DNA of 64,000 nucleotides from Simonsiella sp051414845 (GTDB taxonomy: Bacteria; Pseudomonadota; Gammaproteobacteria; Burkholderiales; Neisseriaceae): assembly GCA_051414845.1 (NCBI GenBank), contig CP183313.1:1240001-1304000 (forward strand), in the 5' to 3' direction. The notes under the pieces were generated by a model that was not told the DNA's origin, searched no databases, and saw only the letters and a list, made by a program, of their open reading frames with translations. The position numbers were made by a program, and so were the translations under genes. Shown piece after piece: positions 8,345 through 17,462 of the stretch. Every line of letters begins with the position of its first letter. The first letter of the stretch is position 1.

Positions 8345-10060
8345 ATGATGCGTGATAACTTTTCAGAACGTATAAAAAGAAAATTAAGAGATGCTGTTGG
8401 AAATTGTTGCTCTAATCCTGATTGTAGAAAAACAACTACTGCTGATATTAATATTGGTGAGGCAGCACATATTAAAGCAGCATCCCCCAAGGGTCCAAGA
8501 TACGATGTGACACAAACTAAAGAAGAGCGTTCCTCCATTGAAAATGCTATTTGGTTATGTTGTGTGTGCGCAAAAATTATTGATAGTGACCCAGAAAATT
8601 ATCCTATTGAAAAATTATATGAATGGAAACGTAACGCTGAATTACGCAATAAAAATAATTTAAATAAGCCTCTTTATACTGAAGAAGAAGCAAATCACTA
8701 TTTTCTAACGCAAACGGGGAAAATGCTTGGGCATCAAAAATTGAATAATCTTTTTAAATTAGGGGCTAATGACAATTTGGGCGCGATGTTGGTTTTGTTG
8801 AGAAATTTGTCCAATTCAAGGCAAAAATGCGAGCCAATGCGTTCCATTGGCGAGTATTTTTAACGAAGAATTGGGTAAATTTAGCACAAAAACAACCGCG
8901 AAACGAATTGTCATTAGCCCCTAGCAGCATTACCACAAAATCTTATTAACGTATTTCATCAGGAATTTAAGAAATTAGATCCTAATATTGATATTTATCC
9001 GGTATTTAAACATGATACTGTTGGTTTTCAAATAAGTGGAGATGTTAAATGTAACTTATCTGTTGAAGGTAAAACTAATTTTTTAGCTATGCAAAATTTT
9101 TTCGATTATGGATATATGCCCACCAAAATAGAAGGTACACTTGATTTCCCATCTCCTGCTATTAAAAAACTTCATGAAATTCAGGGTATTGATATTGGGA
9201 AAGGAGAAGTTTTTTTTAAAAGAACAGATGAAATTCAATTACCAACAGATTTTATTTTTACAGATAAAAAAGGTAAGGAAATTTGGGAGTTTTCTACCAA
9301 TGTTCTTTGCTATGTGGGACAAAGAGGGTTTACGATCGTTATTTCATTATATGATGAATTAATTAAGATAGTTATCGGAGGGATAGAGTTTGATAGGGTA
9401 TATCAAGAAATACCAGAGCAAATCCAAATTGATATGGAAATAAATCGAAATATGATTTTAGAAAAATCAATTTTTGAAATTAACCATTTAGAAAACTCTG
9501 TTAAATTTTTACGTTTACTTAAAGATGAAAATAATCGTCTCCAACTTAAGATCAAATCTGAATATGGTCAATTAATGACAAGTTATTTAAATTTTAAAGG
9601 AAACAAAACTTACCATTATATTCACAGACACTTCATTAATTTAAATATAATTTTTATGCTTAAAGTAATTGCACAATATACCAACCAACAGCTAATCATT
9701 AAAGAAAATTTTGAGATAAACGAAGAAATGTATCGTGAAATAGAAAATTGTTTCAGAGCAATTAAAGGAGGTTATTCGAGGATATTAAAGACAAATGAGC
9801 GACTAACATTTCAATTACATGAACCTCAACATTTAGCAGATCTTACAAGAAATAGTTATTTTCTTAAAGTGGTACAGAAATTTAACAATTCAATATACAT
9901 TATGGGGCAGTATTTTTATTTTCCAGATATTACACATACATTTAGCAACCTGAAATGTATTAAAATTGAGCAAATTGAAGATATAAAAAATGCTATATTT
10001 GTTGAAATGAAGCCCTGCAAAGGTTGTCGCTATGAACTAAGAATTAGTAGGAATATCTAG
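8345..10060 (+). pseudogene. HNH-like accessory protein split by a MITE (reconstructed 517 aa)
   Basis: The 5' part (8345-8761) encodes an HNH-like zinc module: CCSNPDCRK, GEAAHIKAAS, GPRYD, ENAIWLCCVCAKIIDSD and YPIEKLYEWKRNAE. This pattern is common in accessory and defence-type proteins, where an alanine often replaces the usual second His. The 3' part (8924-10060) is a beta-rich domain of about 380 residues that I do not recognise. A 160 bp MITE plus a TA duplication (162 bp, with in-frame stop TAA 8861) separates them. Deleting it gives an exact in-frame join, FKL-AALPQ. The gene is far more AT-rich than its neighbours and has no uptake sequence, so it was probably acquired horizontally. 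The 3' part has an internal ATG at 9089, but a functional product from it is doubtful. Confidence 0.8.
8762..8921. mobile_element. 160 bp MITE with ends of the IS5-type element at 50717
   Basis: Perfect 16 bp terminal inverted repeats GGGGCTAATGACAATT lie at 8762-8777 and 8906-8921, flanked by TA on both sides (8760-8761 and 8922-8923) as a target duplication. The same termini bound the 852 bp insertion sequence at 50717-51568. The interior shows no transposase and no clear match to the insertion sequence, so this is a non-autonomous element that could be moved by that transposase family. Confidence 0.85.
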
Positions 10061-10084
10061 GCAACTTGAAAGGATAATCCACTC

Positions 10085-10402
10085 ATGAACCTACTCTTTA
10101 TCTGCTCCCGCAACCAATGGCGCAGCCCGACCGCTGAGCAATTGTTCCGCCGACACCCATATCATCAAGCGCGTTCCGCAGGCACTAGCCCCAATGCACG
10201 GCGTACGGTGTCCGCGCAGGACATTGCATGGGCTGACCATATTTTTGTGATGGAAGAAAAGCATCAATCGTGCTTAAAAGCGGCATTTCCACGCGCTTTA
10301 CAGCATAAATTGTTGACGGTGCTGGATATTCCTGACGAGTATCAGTATATGGACGCGGAATTGGTGGCATTGTTGCAACAGAGTTTAGCTGAAATCATAT
10401 AG
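10085..10402 (+). CDS. Low-molecular-weight tyrosine-phosphatase-like protein, 105 aa
   Basis: The N-terminus MNLLFICSRNQWRS holds the CX5R phosphate-binding loop (C7 to R13) of the low-molecular-weight phosphatase/arsenate reductase fold, and LDIPDEYQYMD near residues 80-90 supplies the acid loop. At 105 residues it is shorter than classic 150-residue LMW phosphatases but matches a known small bacterial subgroup. Its substrate is unknown. It starts 24 bases after the split HNH-like gene, with AAGGATAA as a plausible ribosome site. Confidence 0.8.
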   Translation: MNLLFICSRNQWRSPTAEQLFRRHPYHQARSAGTSPNARRTVSAQDIAWADHIFVMEEKHQSCLKAAFPRALQHKLLTVLDIPDEYQYMDAELVALLQQSLAEII

Positions 10403-10546
10403 GCGTAGCCCTTATATCAATCTACGAAAATCAATAAAAGCATTCAGGCTGCCTGAAAAATCTTGCTATCATAACCATCCATCTTTTTGCTTCTGCTCCT
10501 TTACGCTAATATCTCTTTTTTCATCTCAACATAAGGAAAGCCCATT

Positions 10547-10954
10547 ATGAGCAAAATTTCTACTGTGCGTTATACTGGCAGTTTGCATAATGAATTGACG
10601 CATTTACAAAGTGGCAATGTGATTAGCACCGATGCGCCTGTGGACAATCATGGCAAAGGCGAGGCTTTTTCGCCGACGGATTTGCTGGCAACTTCGTTGG
10701 CAGCCTGTGCTTTGACGATTATGGGCATGAAGGCGGAAAGTATGGAGGTGGATTTGAATGGTGCGCGCGTAGACGTGGAGAAGGAGATGGCGGCGAATCC
10801 GCGACGTGTGGCGCGCGTGCGTTTGGATTTTTATTTGCCTGCGCATTTGGATGAGAAAACGCGCATGCTATTGGAAGCGGCGGCGCATACGTGTCCTGTG
10901 GCGCAGAGTTTGAGCGCGGATTTGGTGCAGGAATTCGTGTTTCATTATGAGTGA
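10547..10954 (+). CDS. OsmC-family peroxide-detoxifying protein
   Basis: The 135-residue protein has the OsmC/Ohr layout: a short beta N-terminus, SPTDLLATSLAACALTIM with the first reactive cysteine near residue 57, and AAHTCPVAQSL with the second cysteine near 114. These two thiols reduce organic hydroperoxides or related oxidants. Spacing and length suit the general OsmC branch rather than Ohr. It stands alone, preceded by an AAGGAAAG ribosome site and followed by a DUS-pair terminator. Confidence 0.88.
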   Translation: MSKISTVRYTGSLHNELTHLQSGNVISTDAPVDNHGKGEAFSPTDLLATSLAACALTIMGMKAESMEVDLNGARVDVEKEMAANPRRVARVRLDFYLPAHLDEKTRMLLEAAAHTCPVAQSLSADLVQEFVFHYE

Positions 10955-10968
10955 TTGATTTGTCCGCC

Positions 10969-11022
10969 AAGGCTGCCTGAAATCACTAGCTTCTGCGAAG
11001 CTAAACTTTTCAGGCAGCCTTT
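10969..11022. terminator. Terminator from two inverted uptake sequences
   Basis: AAGGCTGCCTGAAA and TTTTCAGGCAGCCTT face each other across a loop that itself contains TAGCTTCTGCGAAGCTA. The hairpin follows the OsmC-family gene. Confidence 0.75.
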
Positions 11023-11025
11023 ATT

Positions 11026-11132
11026 TATAGTCGCTTAACACAAAATAATACAAGGCGACCACGCCCGCCGTGTACACCTAGTACATAAGGGCGTGGGCAA
11101 CGCAGTAGTATTTTTCATTTTAAGTGACTATA
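11026..11132. mobile_element. Short MITE-like repeat, TATAGTCGCTTAA type
   Basis: The 107 bp unit has ends TATAGTCGCTTAA and TTAAGTGACTATA and an inner part GGCGACCAC..CCGCCGTGTACA. A close copy lies at 58843-58950. The inner part resembles three other units (15704, 30033, 61162) whose ends differ. It contributes a false upstream extension to the frame of the next gene. Confidence 0.8.
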
Positions 11133-11197
11133 TCGCTTGCTATTGCGCTTTTTTTGTTTTATATACTTCTATCTTTGCTTTTTTCAGGCAGCCTGAA

Positions 11198-12712
11198 ATG
11201 ATTGACACTTTTTTTCATACCGATTGCCCCAGTTGTGGCGCGCCTGTGGAAGTGCATTCTGCGACGGCGCAAACGGTTGTGTGCGCGTATTGCCAGAGTA
11301 TGCTCGTCATTGATGACCAGAGTTTGCGCGATAGTGGGCGCGATAGTGCGCTGTTGGAAAATTTTAGTCCGATTCAGGTTGGCACGCAGGGACGATTTGC
11401 GGCGCAGGGTTTTACGGTATTGGGGCGTTTACAAGCGCGCTATGATGAGGGCGTTTGGAATGAATGGTATGTGCGCTTTGATGATGGCAGCGATGGCTGG
11501 TTGTCGGAAGCAGGCGATTTGCATGTTTTGGTGAAGCAGGTACATGATTTGGCAAATGCGCCGCCGTTTGATGAGATTCGGGTGGGCGAGAGTGTGCTGG
11601 ATTATGGGCGGCGTTTTGTAGCTTCAGATGTGCGCGAGATTACTTTGGACAACGCGGCGGCACAGGGCGAATTACCTTTCAGGCTGCCTGAAATGGCGCA
11701 AAATCGTGTGGCAGACTGGCGCAACGAAGGGATGTTTTTAACACTGGATTATGCCGCGCAGCCGCCGTTGGCTTTTGTAGGCAAAACGGTTTCTTTGGGC
11801 GAATTGACCTTGATAAACACGCGCGATGAGATGCAAATTCGTACGCAAGCAGGGAAAATTAAGGGCGAACGTAAAAGCGAAACTTGCCCCAATTGCGCCG
11901 TGCCTGTGCATTGGTATGTGGGCGTGGCGACGCATTTGGTGTGTGGCTCGTGTGGCAGCGAATTGGCAGTAGAAGACGACAAAGCGAAATTGTTGGCGGC
12001 GAACGCGATGCGGCAGGCGCAAGATAAGGCGTTGAGTTTGCCGCTCGGTTCACAGGGCAAAATCAACAACATTACTTACCGCGTGATTGGCGCGATTCGC
12101 AAGGAAGAAATTACTGCGGAAGCGGCGTTTAATGCGTTGTCAGGGCGTTTGGGCGCAGCAGTGCCACAAGGTTGGTGGGTGGAATATTTGCTGTTTGCGC
12201 CGCAACATGGTTTTTTGTGGCTGGTGGAAACGCCCGAAGATGGCTGGTCGCTGTCGCAAACGATGGCAACTTGGCCACGTTTAACGCCCACGCTCGCGCC
12301 ACAAGGTGCGCCGCAGTTGTATGCTTATGGCGGGCGCGTGAGTTTTGCGGCGGGCGCGTTTTATTGGCATGTGCGCGCAGGCGATGTAACTTTTTATCAA
12401 GATTATCAACAAGGTAACGCAAAATTAAGTGCCGAGCGCACCGCTGCCGAATTGGCATGGAGCAAAAGCACGCCTGTGCCGTATGCGCGTTTGCAAGAGT
12501 GGTTCAAACTTAAAACCAATGCGCCGCAATACACGGCAAAAATGGAGGCGGAACGCGCTTCTCGTGGGCTGTCGCTCTTGATGATTGCGATTTATGTGAT
12601 TGTGAACATTCCTGCTTGGTTGATGATGGATGGCGATGGCTATGTTTCATCGCTGATTGTGTCCGCTTGTGTGATTGCGTTTTTGTATCAGAATGCGGGC
12701 GATGAAGATTAA
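11198..12712 (+). CDS. DUF4178 protein with two zinc ribbons and C-terminal membrane segments
   Basis: ATG 11198 is chosen because it gives MIDTFFHTDCPSCGAPVE directly after an uptake sequence; the longer frame upstream is only read-through of a MITE. The 504-residue protein has a zinc ribbon CPSCGAP..CAYCQS at the N-terminus, a first DUF4178-type domain, a second ribbon CPNCAVP..CGSCGSEL near residues 228-255, a second such domain (LGSQGKINNITYRVIGAIRK), and two hydrophobic helices at the C-terminus. The family's role is not established. The four-cysteine ribbons suggest metal binding. Confidence 0.8.
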   Translation: MIDTFFHTDCPSCGAPVEVHSATAQTVVCAYCQSMLVIDDQSLRDSGRDSALLENFSPIQVGTQGRFAAQGFTVLGRLQARYDEGVWNEWYVRFDDGSDGWLSEAGDLHVLVKQVHDLANAPPFDEIRVGESVLDYGRRFVASDVREITLDNAAAQGELPFRLPEMAQNRVADWRNEGMFLTLDYAAQPPLAFVGKTVSLGELTLINTRDEMQIRTQAGKIKGERKSETCPNCAVPVHWYVGVATHLVCGSCGSELAVEDDKAKLLAANAMRQAQDKALSLPLGSQGKINNITYRVIGAIRKEEITAEAAFNALSGRLGAAVPQGWWVEYLLFAPQHGFLWLVETPEDGWSLSQTMATWPRLTPTLAPQGAPQLYAYGGRVSFAAGAFYWHVRAGDVTFYQDYQQGNAKLSAERTAAELAWSKSTPVPYARLQEWFKLKTNAPQYTAKMEAERASRGLSLLMIAIYVIVNIPAWLMMDGDGYVSSLIVSACVIAFLYQNAGDED

Positions 12713-12848
12713 TGGATTTTTCAGGCTGCCATGAGTCCAAAATCTATTGTTTTTGGCAATTAATGTGCGCTAAAGCGAAAAGGCTGCCTGAAAAATATAG
12801 GATAGGTTTTACCCACCAATCATCATAACTTGCTTATTTGGAACAAAA

Positions 12849-13190
12849 TTGATGAAATTTTCATGGTTATTTAAATCTTATTGCATTTATGCTGTGCTGC
12901 AATTCATCCTTTCTTATCTGTTTGTAAGCGAACATTTGCTAGGTACTTTTCTTACGAATAACTTTATGGTTTTTCTCTTATTATTCGCTTTTTATAAGTT
13001 AGAAAAAAATAATCATTCGGAAAATAGGCAGATTATTTTAGCTATATTAGGTGCAGGGTTAGGTGCACACATTGTTAGACTATTAATCGCATTTCCAAGT
13101 TTTAAACTTTTTATGATTTTAAATTTTCTCTATTTCATTCCATTCCTGATGGTGTTTTTATATATTAAAAACAAAGAAAAACAAGCATAG
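12849..13190 (+). CDS. Small membrane protein of unknown function
   Basis: The 113-residue frame has about four hydrophobic segments (residues 10-30, 33-52, 62-82, 87-107) and a lysine-rich tail, and is AT-rich compared with its neighbours. The start is ATG 12849 or the adjacent ATG 12852. It ends 20 bases before the next gene's ATG. No family is recognised. It has no uptake sequence inside, so recent acquisition is possible. Confidence 0.6.
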   Translation: MMKFSWLFKSYCIYAVLQFILSYLFVSEHLLGTFLTNNFMVFLLLFAFYKLEKNNHSENRQIILAILGAGLGAHIVRLLIAFPSFKLFMILNFLYFIPFLMVFLYIKNKEKQA

Positions 13191-13210
13191 ATACAACATT
13201 GAAACTAAAC

Positions 13211-13894
13211 ATGAACCTACTCAAATACCTACAAGCCCAAGGCATAGACAGCCGCAAAGGTTGCCAATGGCTGATTAAAAACCAACTGGTGCAAATCAAC
13301 GGCGAAACCATTGCCAACGAAAAAGCCGAAATTGCGCCCGACTCCGTGCAAACGCTGACGATTGACGGCGAAGACGCGCTTGTGATTCCCTTGCCGTTTT
13401 ACTATATTTTGCTCAACAAACCTGCCGATTTTGAAACGTCGCACAAACCGCACGATTATCCGAGCGTGTTTACCCTGTTGCCCGACCAATTGCGCGCTAC
13501 CAATTTGCAAGCGATTGGACGGCTGGACGCGGACACGACGGGCGTTTTGCTGATTACCAATGACGGACAATTCAACCACCGCATGACTTCGCCCAAACAT
13601 CACGTCGCCAAAATCTACCGCGTAACGCTCAAACATCCTGCCGATGAAGCCTATTGCCATCAATTGAAACAAGGCGTGTTGCTGCACGATGACAACGAAA
13701 CCGTCGCCGCCGATGACGCGCATTTGGAAAATGAAACCACGCTGATTTTGACAATTAGTCAAGGCAAGTACCATCAAGTTAAACGCATGTGCGCCGCCGC
13801 TGGCAACCGCGTCGAAGCCTTACACCGCGTGCAGTTTGGCGATTGGGATACGCAAGATTTAAGAGCGGGCGAATGGCGGTTTATTCAGCCTTGA
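13211..13894 (+). CDS. rsuA: RsuA-type 16S rRNA pseudouridine synthase
   Basis: The enzyme converts a uridine of 16S rRNA (U516 in E. coli) to pseudouridine. The start at ATG 13211 gives MNLLKYLQAQGIDSR; a TTG four codons upstream is less likely. An S4 RNA-binding domain covers residues 1-55 (AQGIDSRKGCQWLIKNQLVQINGE). The catalytic region has GRLDADTTGVLLITNDG near residues 100-116, with Asp in RLDAD as the nucleophile. KYHQVKRMCAAAGNRVEALHR is the conserved C-terminal motif. The family is sure; the exact target is by similarity of pattern. Confidence 0.88.
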   Translation: MNLLKYLQAQGIDSRKGCQWLIKNQLVQINGETIANEKAEIAPDSVQTLTIDGEDALVIPLPFYYILLNKPADFETSHKPHDYPSVFTLLPDQLRATNLQAIGRLDADTTGVLLITNDGQFNHRMTSPKHHVAKIYRVTLKHPADEAYCHQLKQGVLLHDDNETVAADDAHLENETTLILTISQGKYHQVKRMCAAAGNRVEALHRVQFGDWDTQDLRAGEWRFIQP

Positions 13895-13927
13895 GTTTTC
13901 AGGCTGCCTGAAACTGTTGCAAATCTT

Positions 13928-14015
13928 GGAGCGGGAGCGGCTCGCTCCCAAATATCTCCATCTAAAAAATAACCGTTTAATAAAATCAAATATGCGGACG
14001 AGCCGCTCCCGCTCC
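13928..14015. repeat. Inverted repeat GGAGCGGGAGCGGCTCG
   Basis: Two 17 bp arms (13928-13944 and 13999-14015) face each other across about 54 bases, between the rsuA-type gene and the small convergent membrane gene. Each arm is followed or preceded by an uptake sequence. It may fold as a hairpin. A related theme, GGGCTAGCAGCCC, occurs near 56480 and 57590. Confidence 0.7.
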
Positions 14016-14135
14016 GTTAGTATTTCAGGCTGCCTGAAAGTTTTTACCAAGATTTCCTACTGTTAAATAATGCTTTAAAAAAGCTGCCTGAAAACCAAAA
14101 ATGTTTTCAGGCAGCCTTGTTATTGAAGCCAGCAT

Positions 14136-14458
14136 TCAACGCCGATTGCGCTCTTCATTGATTTGTTGCCAGCGAATATGTTCGACCAAATCGCGGTGTT
14201 TTTCTGCTTCAGTTTTTTTTCGTTGCACCAATAATTGTCGTTTGAAGTTGAGTTGGAAGATGAATTGTCCGAGTCGCTCGCGTTGTTCCAAAAGCTGGGC
14301 AAAAACGGTAGGAAAATTCGAAACACGCTGTACACGCAGCCAACAAGAAAACCAATCAGCATAAAAGGTAGCATGATGACCACATCAAGCCCCACGCCAA
14401 TGACGACTAAGCCGACAATCCAAACGAAACAAACATACAAAATGTGCCACCAATCCAT
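14136..14458 (-). pseudogene. Small membrane protein with charged tail, apparently frameshifted
   Basis: From ATG 14458 the first frame gives two hydrophobic helices (residues 1-25 and 28-52, ending YSVFRIFLPFL). In that frame the remainder is a low-complexity Asn/Ser run. A neighbouring minus-strand frame over 14136-14310 instead gives a highly charged helical tail (LLEQRERLGQ, VQRKKTEAEKHRDLVEHIRW, ending EERNRR and stop). That looks like the true C-terminus. One base of shift near 14310 would join them. Function is unknown. Confidence 0.55.
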
Positions 14459-14642
14459 TGTGTGCTTCTTTGCAGATTGAATTTTGTGAAACGAAAAATT
14501 TCAGGCAGCCTTGCAGTGCGATAAAAAAACGATTGCCGTAACAGTGCGCCGTAATCCTGTCGGGCATCAATGCCCGACCTACAAATTGCTGTACGGTAAA
14601 GCTGCCTGAAAAGTGTTGGCAAAGTTTCAGTCAGCCTGAAAC

Positions 14643-15599
14643 TTAAGGTGCAGGCGCGCTGGCGGCAAGTAAGCCGATTTGTTGTCCGCGCAATTGTTGC
14701 ATGGCGTTGATTCGCTCGTCCGCGCTTAACGTAGCAATTTGACGCGCTTGCGCAATCAAGGGCGTGATTCTGCTTTGCGGATATTGGCGTTCAAACACGT
14801 TCCATGCGTGATTGATTTCATCAAAAATGCGCTTGGCTTCGTCTTGCGCTTCGCCTTTGGGAAATTGCGAGCCGTCTTCTACGGGCGTGTTGTCCAAGCC
14901 AAATAAAAACGCGTTGGCATACCACATCAAACGCTGTTGCGCATCGCTGGCAAACGGTGATTGGGGATGGTCTTGCACGAATTTTTCCCAAAACGCAACG
15001 CGCGCGGCTAATTCTGTCCACGAAATCACAATCGCGGCATCTGAATCGGCTAACTGATTGTTTTCATGGTCTTGTTGCTGAATATACGCTTGATAATCGG
15101 GCGAAACTTTGCCACCAAACAATTGCGTTTCGGTGTTAGCAACGGGCGCAATTTCTGCCATGCCCTCGCCAATATCCACATAACGCAAACCAAATTGCGC
15201 CAATTGTTGATGTTTTTGCACCAAAGCAGGGCTGGGTTTGGGTTCGCTGGCGGTTTCATCGTTTAACCAATATTGGTCATCGGCATAGTTTTCCAAAAAT
15301 GGCAATTCTTGGTCGTTAATCGCTTGCAAAACTGCATCAGTTTCTACACGATAGGCATCATATAATTGATTGGCTTGCGCTACGTTGGCATGGGCTAATT
15401 GAGCTTGCGCGCGACGGTTAAGCCATGCATATTGTTGATAAATATCAGCAGGTTTGGCTTCATTGAAAGCAGCAATAGTTAATTGTGTTGGCGCGGTTAT
15501 CGTAGGCGCAGAAGCAGGCACAGCGGGCGTGTTTTCTTGTTGGAAACAGGCAGACAGTGTGGTAATTAAGATAGTGGAAAGAATAAAATGGCGTTTCAT
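14643..15599 (-). CDS. Predicted lipoprotein of unknown function
   Basis: ATG 15599 gives MKRHFILSTILITTLSACF, a signal peptide ending in the lipobox LSAC; five extra upstream codons in the frame lack this form. The mature part of about 300 residues is rich in Ala, Gln and charged residues and mostly helical. VFWEKFVQDHPQSPFASDAQ-like text in its second half resembles tetratricopeptide-style helices of periplasmic scaffold proteins. No named family is recognised. The first 30 mature residues are a Pro/Thr/Ala linker. Confidence 0.75.
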   Translation of the reverse strand: MKRHFILSTILITTLSACFQQENTPAVPASAPTITAPTQLTIAAFNEAKPADIYQQYAWLNRRAQAQLAHANVAQANQLYDAYRVETDAVLQAINDQELPFLENYADDQYWLNDETASEPKPSPALVQKHQQLAQFGLRYVDIGEGMAEIAPVANTETQLFGGKVSPDYQAYIQQQDHENNQLADSDAAIVISWTELAARVAFWEKFVQDHPQSPFASDAQQRLMWYANAFLFGLDNTPVEDGSQFPKGEAQDEAKRIFDEINHAWNVFERQYPQSRITPLIAQARQIATLSADERINAMQQLRGQQIGLLAASAPAP

Positions 15600-15703
15600 A
15601 GCAATAAATATCAAAACAAAAAAGCCAGCATTGTGAAAGAATTGCGCGTTTACAGCAAGTTTTTGTTGTGCTTTCAGGCTGCCTGAAAGCTGAAATTTAA
15701 TAT

Positions 15704-15808
15704 TAGAGTGGATTCAATTTAAACCAATACAGCATTGCCAGCTCTTTGATGTATTCCTTGTACACGGCTCTCGCTGTCGCCTTGCCCTGATTTAACGAAT
15801 CCACTATA
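15704..15808. mobile_element. Correia-like short repeat, TAGAGTGGATTC/GAATCCACTATA ends
   Basis: The 105 bp unit starts TAGAGTGGATTCAATTTAAA and ends TTAACGAATCCACTATA. The inner text TTGTACACGGCTCTCGCTGT and CGCCTTGCCCTG matches the copy at 30033-30122. It lies between the lipoprotein and pepD. Elements of this kind with TATAGTGGATT ends are known as abundant MITEs in Neisseria. Confidence 0.8.
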
Positions 15809-15919
15809 AGAAAAGCAACTAAAACATAGAAATGCGCGCACAAAAGGCATAGAATCTGTTTTTTGCGTTTCAGGCTGCCTGAAAGCTAAACCCTATTTAA
15901 TATTCAGAAAGGAAATCGC

Positions 15920-17368
15920 ATGTCCATTACTCAACTCGACCCACAAATTGTGTGGCATTATTTCCATCAACTCACACAAATTCCACGTCCTAGTTTTCAC
16001 GAAACCGCCGTGCAACAATACATTCTCGACGAAGCCGCTCGCTTAGGGTTGCATGCCGAACGCGATGAAGCGGGCAATGTGTTGGTGCGCAAACCTGCTA
16101 CACAAAGCATGGAAAACCGCAAAGGCGTGATTTTGCAGGGACATTTGGATATGGTGGCGCAAAAAAATCAAGATAGCGACCACGATTTTCAAACCGACCC
16201 CATTCAAGCTTATGTTGATGGCGAGTGGGTACGCGCGCGTGGTACAACGCTGGGTGCGGACAATGGTATTGGCGTTGCCGCCGCGCTTGCTGTGTTGGCA
16301 TCCAAAGACATTGCGCATGGCAATATCGAAGCCTTATTCACTGCTACCGAAGAAACAGGCATGGACGGCGCGAAAGGTTTGCAGGGCGGTTGGTTGCAAG
16401 GCGATATTTTGCTGAATTTGGATTCGGAAACGCTGGGCGAAATTTGTATCGGTTGCGCGGGCGGCTTGGATGGGACTTTTGAATTGCCGCTGCATATCGA
16501 AACCGCGCCGCAAGGCAAGGCTTATCAACTGTCGATTAGCGGACTCAAAGGCGGACATTCGGGCATTGACATCATTAAACAACGCGGCAACGCCATCAAA
16601 ATTCTTGCCACGATTTTGCACCAGTTTTCAGGCAGCCTGAAGATTGCGACTATGCAAGGCGGCACTTTGCGCAACGCCATTCCGCGCGAGGCGCAAGCGG
16701 TGTTTGTAAGCAACGAAAGTGAAACCGAATTGGCGCAAAAAATCGCGGCGTTTAGCGAGTCGATTCGCCAAATGTTGAGCAAGGACGAGCAAGCGTTTTC
16801 GGTGGTATTGCGTGCTACTGATATGCCTGCGCAATGCTGGAACAGCACAACGCAAAGCACGGTATTGCGCGTTTTAACCGTCTTACCCAATGGCGTGGAC
16901 GGTATGAATAACGATGTTGCAGGTTTGGTGGAAACTTCGACCAATTTAGCGAAAATTGAAACGCTTTCAGATTCAAATTCAGGCTGCCTGAAAATCGAAT
17001 GCTTATTGCGTTCACAAAACGAGTTCGCCCGCGATAACTTGGCGCAACGTATGGTGTCGCTCATTGAATTGGCGGGCGGCAAAGCTGAATTAAGCGGCGC
17101 GTATCCAGGCTGGCGACCCGTTGTGGGCGCAGACATTACCAACACGCTCGTGAGAGAAGGCGAAAAATTACTGGGCAAGCAGCCTGAAATCACCGTGATT
17201 CACGCTGGATTGGAATGCGGCATTCTCAGCACTCATTATCCGCATTGGCAAATGGCGTCGTTTGGACCGACCATCGAAATGCCGCATTCGCCTGATGAAC
17301 GCGTCCACATTGGCTCGGTTGGCGTGTTTTGGACGTGGCTGAAAAATGTATTGGCGAATATTGATTAA
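15920..17368 (+). CDS. pepD: Cytosol non-specific dipeptidase (aminoacyl-histidine dipeptidase)
   Basis: This is a zinc M20-family dipeptidase of the cytoplasm, 482 residues as usual for PepD. Metal and catalytic motifs are LQGHLDMV near residue 76, GTTLGADNGIGVA near 110, TATEETGMDGA near 142, and LNLDSE near 172. The lid domain contains GLKGGHSGIDI, and the C-terminal AGLECGIL plus GPTIEMPHSPDERV completes the site. AGGAAATCGC precedes the ATG. Two uptake sequences are translated within it. A terminator shared with the convergent phosphate transporter follows. Confidence 0.96.
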   Translation: MSITQLDPQIVWHYFHQLTQIPRPSFHETAVQQYILDEAARLGLHAERDEAGNVLVRKPATQSMENRKGVILQGHLDMVAQKNQDSDHDFQTDPIQAYVDGEWVRARGTTLGADNGIGVAAALAVLASKDIAHGNIEALFTATEETGMDGAKGLQGGWLQGDILLNLDSETLGEICIGCAGGLDGTFELPLHIETAPQGKAYQLSISGLKGGHSGIDIIKQRGNAIKILATILHQFSGSLKIATMQGGTLRNAIPREAQAVFVSNESETELAQKIAAFSESIRQMLSKDEQAFSVVLRATDMPAQCWNSTTQSTVLRVLTVLPNGVDGMNNDVAGLVETSTNLAKIETLSDSNSGCLKIECLLRSQNEFARDNLAQRMVSLIELAGGKAELSGAYPGWRPVVGADITNTLVREGEKLLGKQPEITVIHAGLECGILSTHYPHWQMASFGPTIEMPHSPDERVHIGSVGVFWTWLKNVLANID

Positions 17369-17400
17369 TTGCGAGAACGACAGCAATCGGCATTTAAAAA

Positions 17401-17431
17401 AATAGGACAACTTAAAGTTGTCCTATTTTTA
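17401..17431. terminator. Hairpin terminator between pepD and the phosphate transporter
   Basis: The stem AATAGGACAACT pairs with AGTTGTCCTATT around TAA, followed by a T run on the plus strand and preceded by A residues, so it can serve both convergent genes. Confidence 0.85.
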
Positions 17432-17462
17432 TTCGCTTTCAGGCTGTCTGAAGCTCGAATGA

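Noticed and set aside
8861..8923. Independent gene starting within the MITE
   Set aside because: The MITE contains stops in the relevant frames and no ribosome site; the 9089 frame is the 3' part of the interrupted gene.
11093..11197. N-terminal extension of the DUF4178 protein
   Set aside because: It translates the MITE at 11026-11132 and an uptake sequence. The zinc ribbon begins right after ATG 11198.
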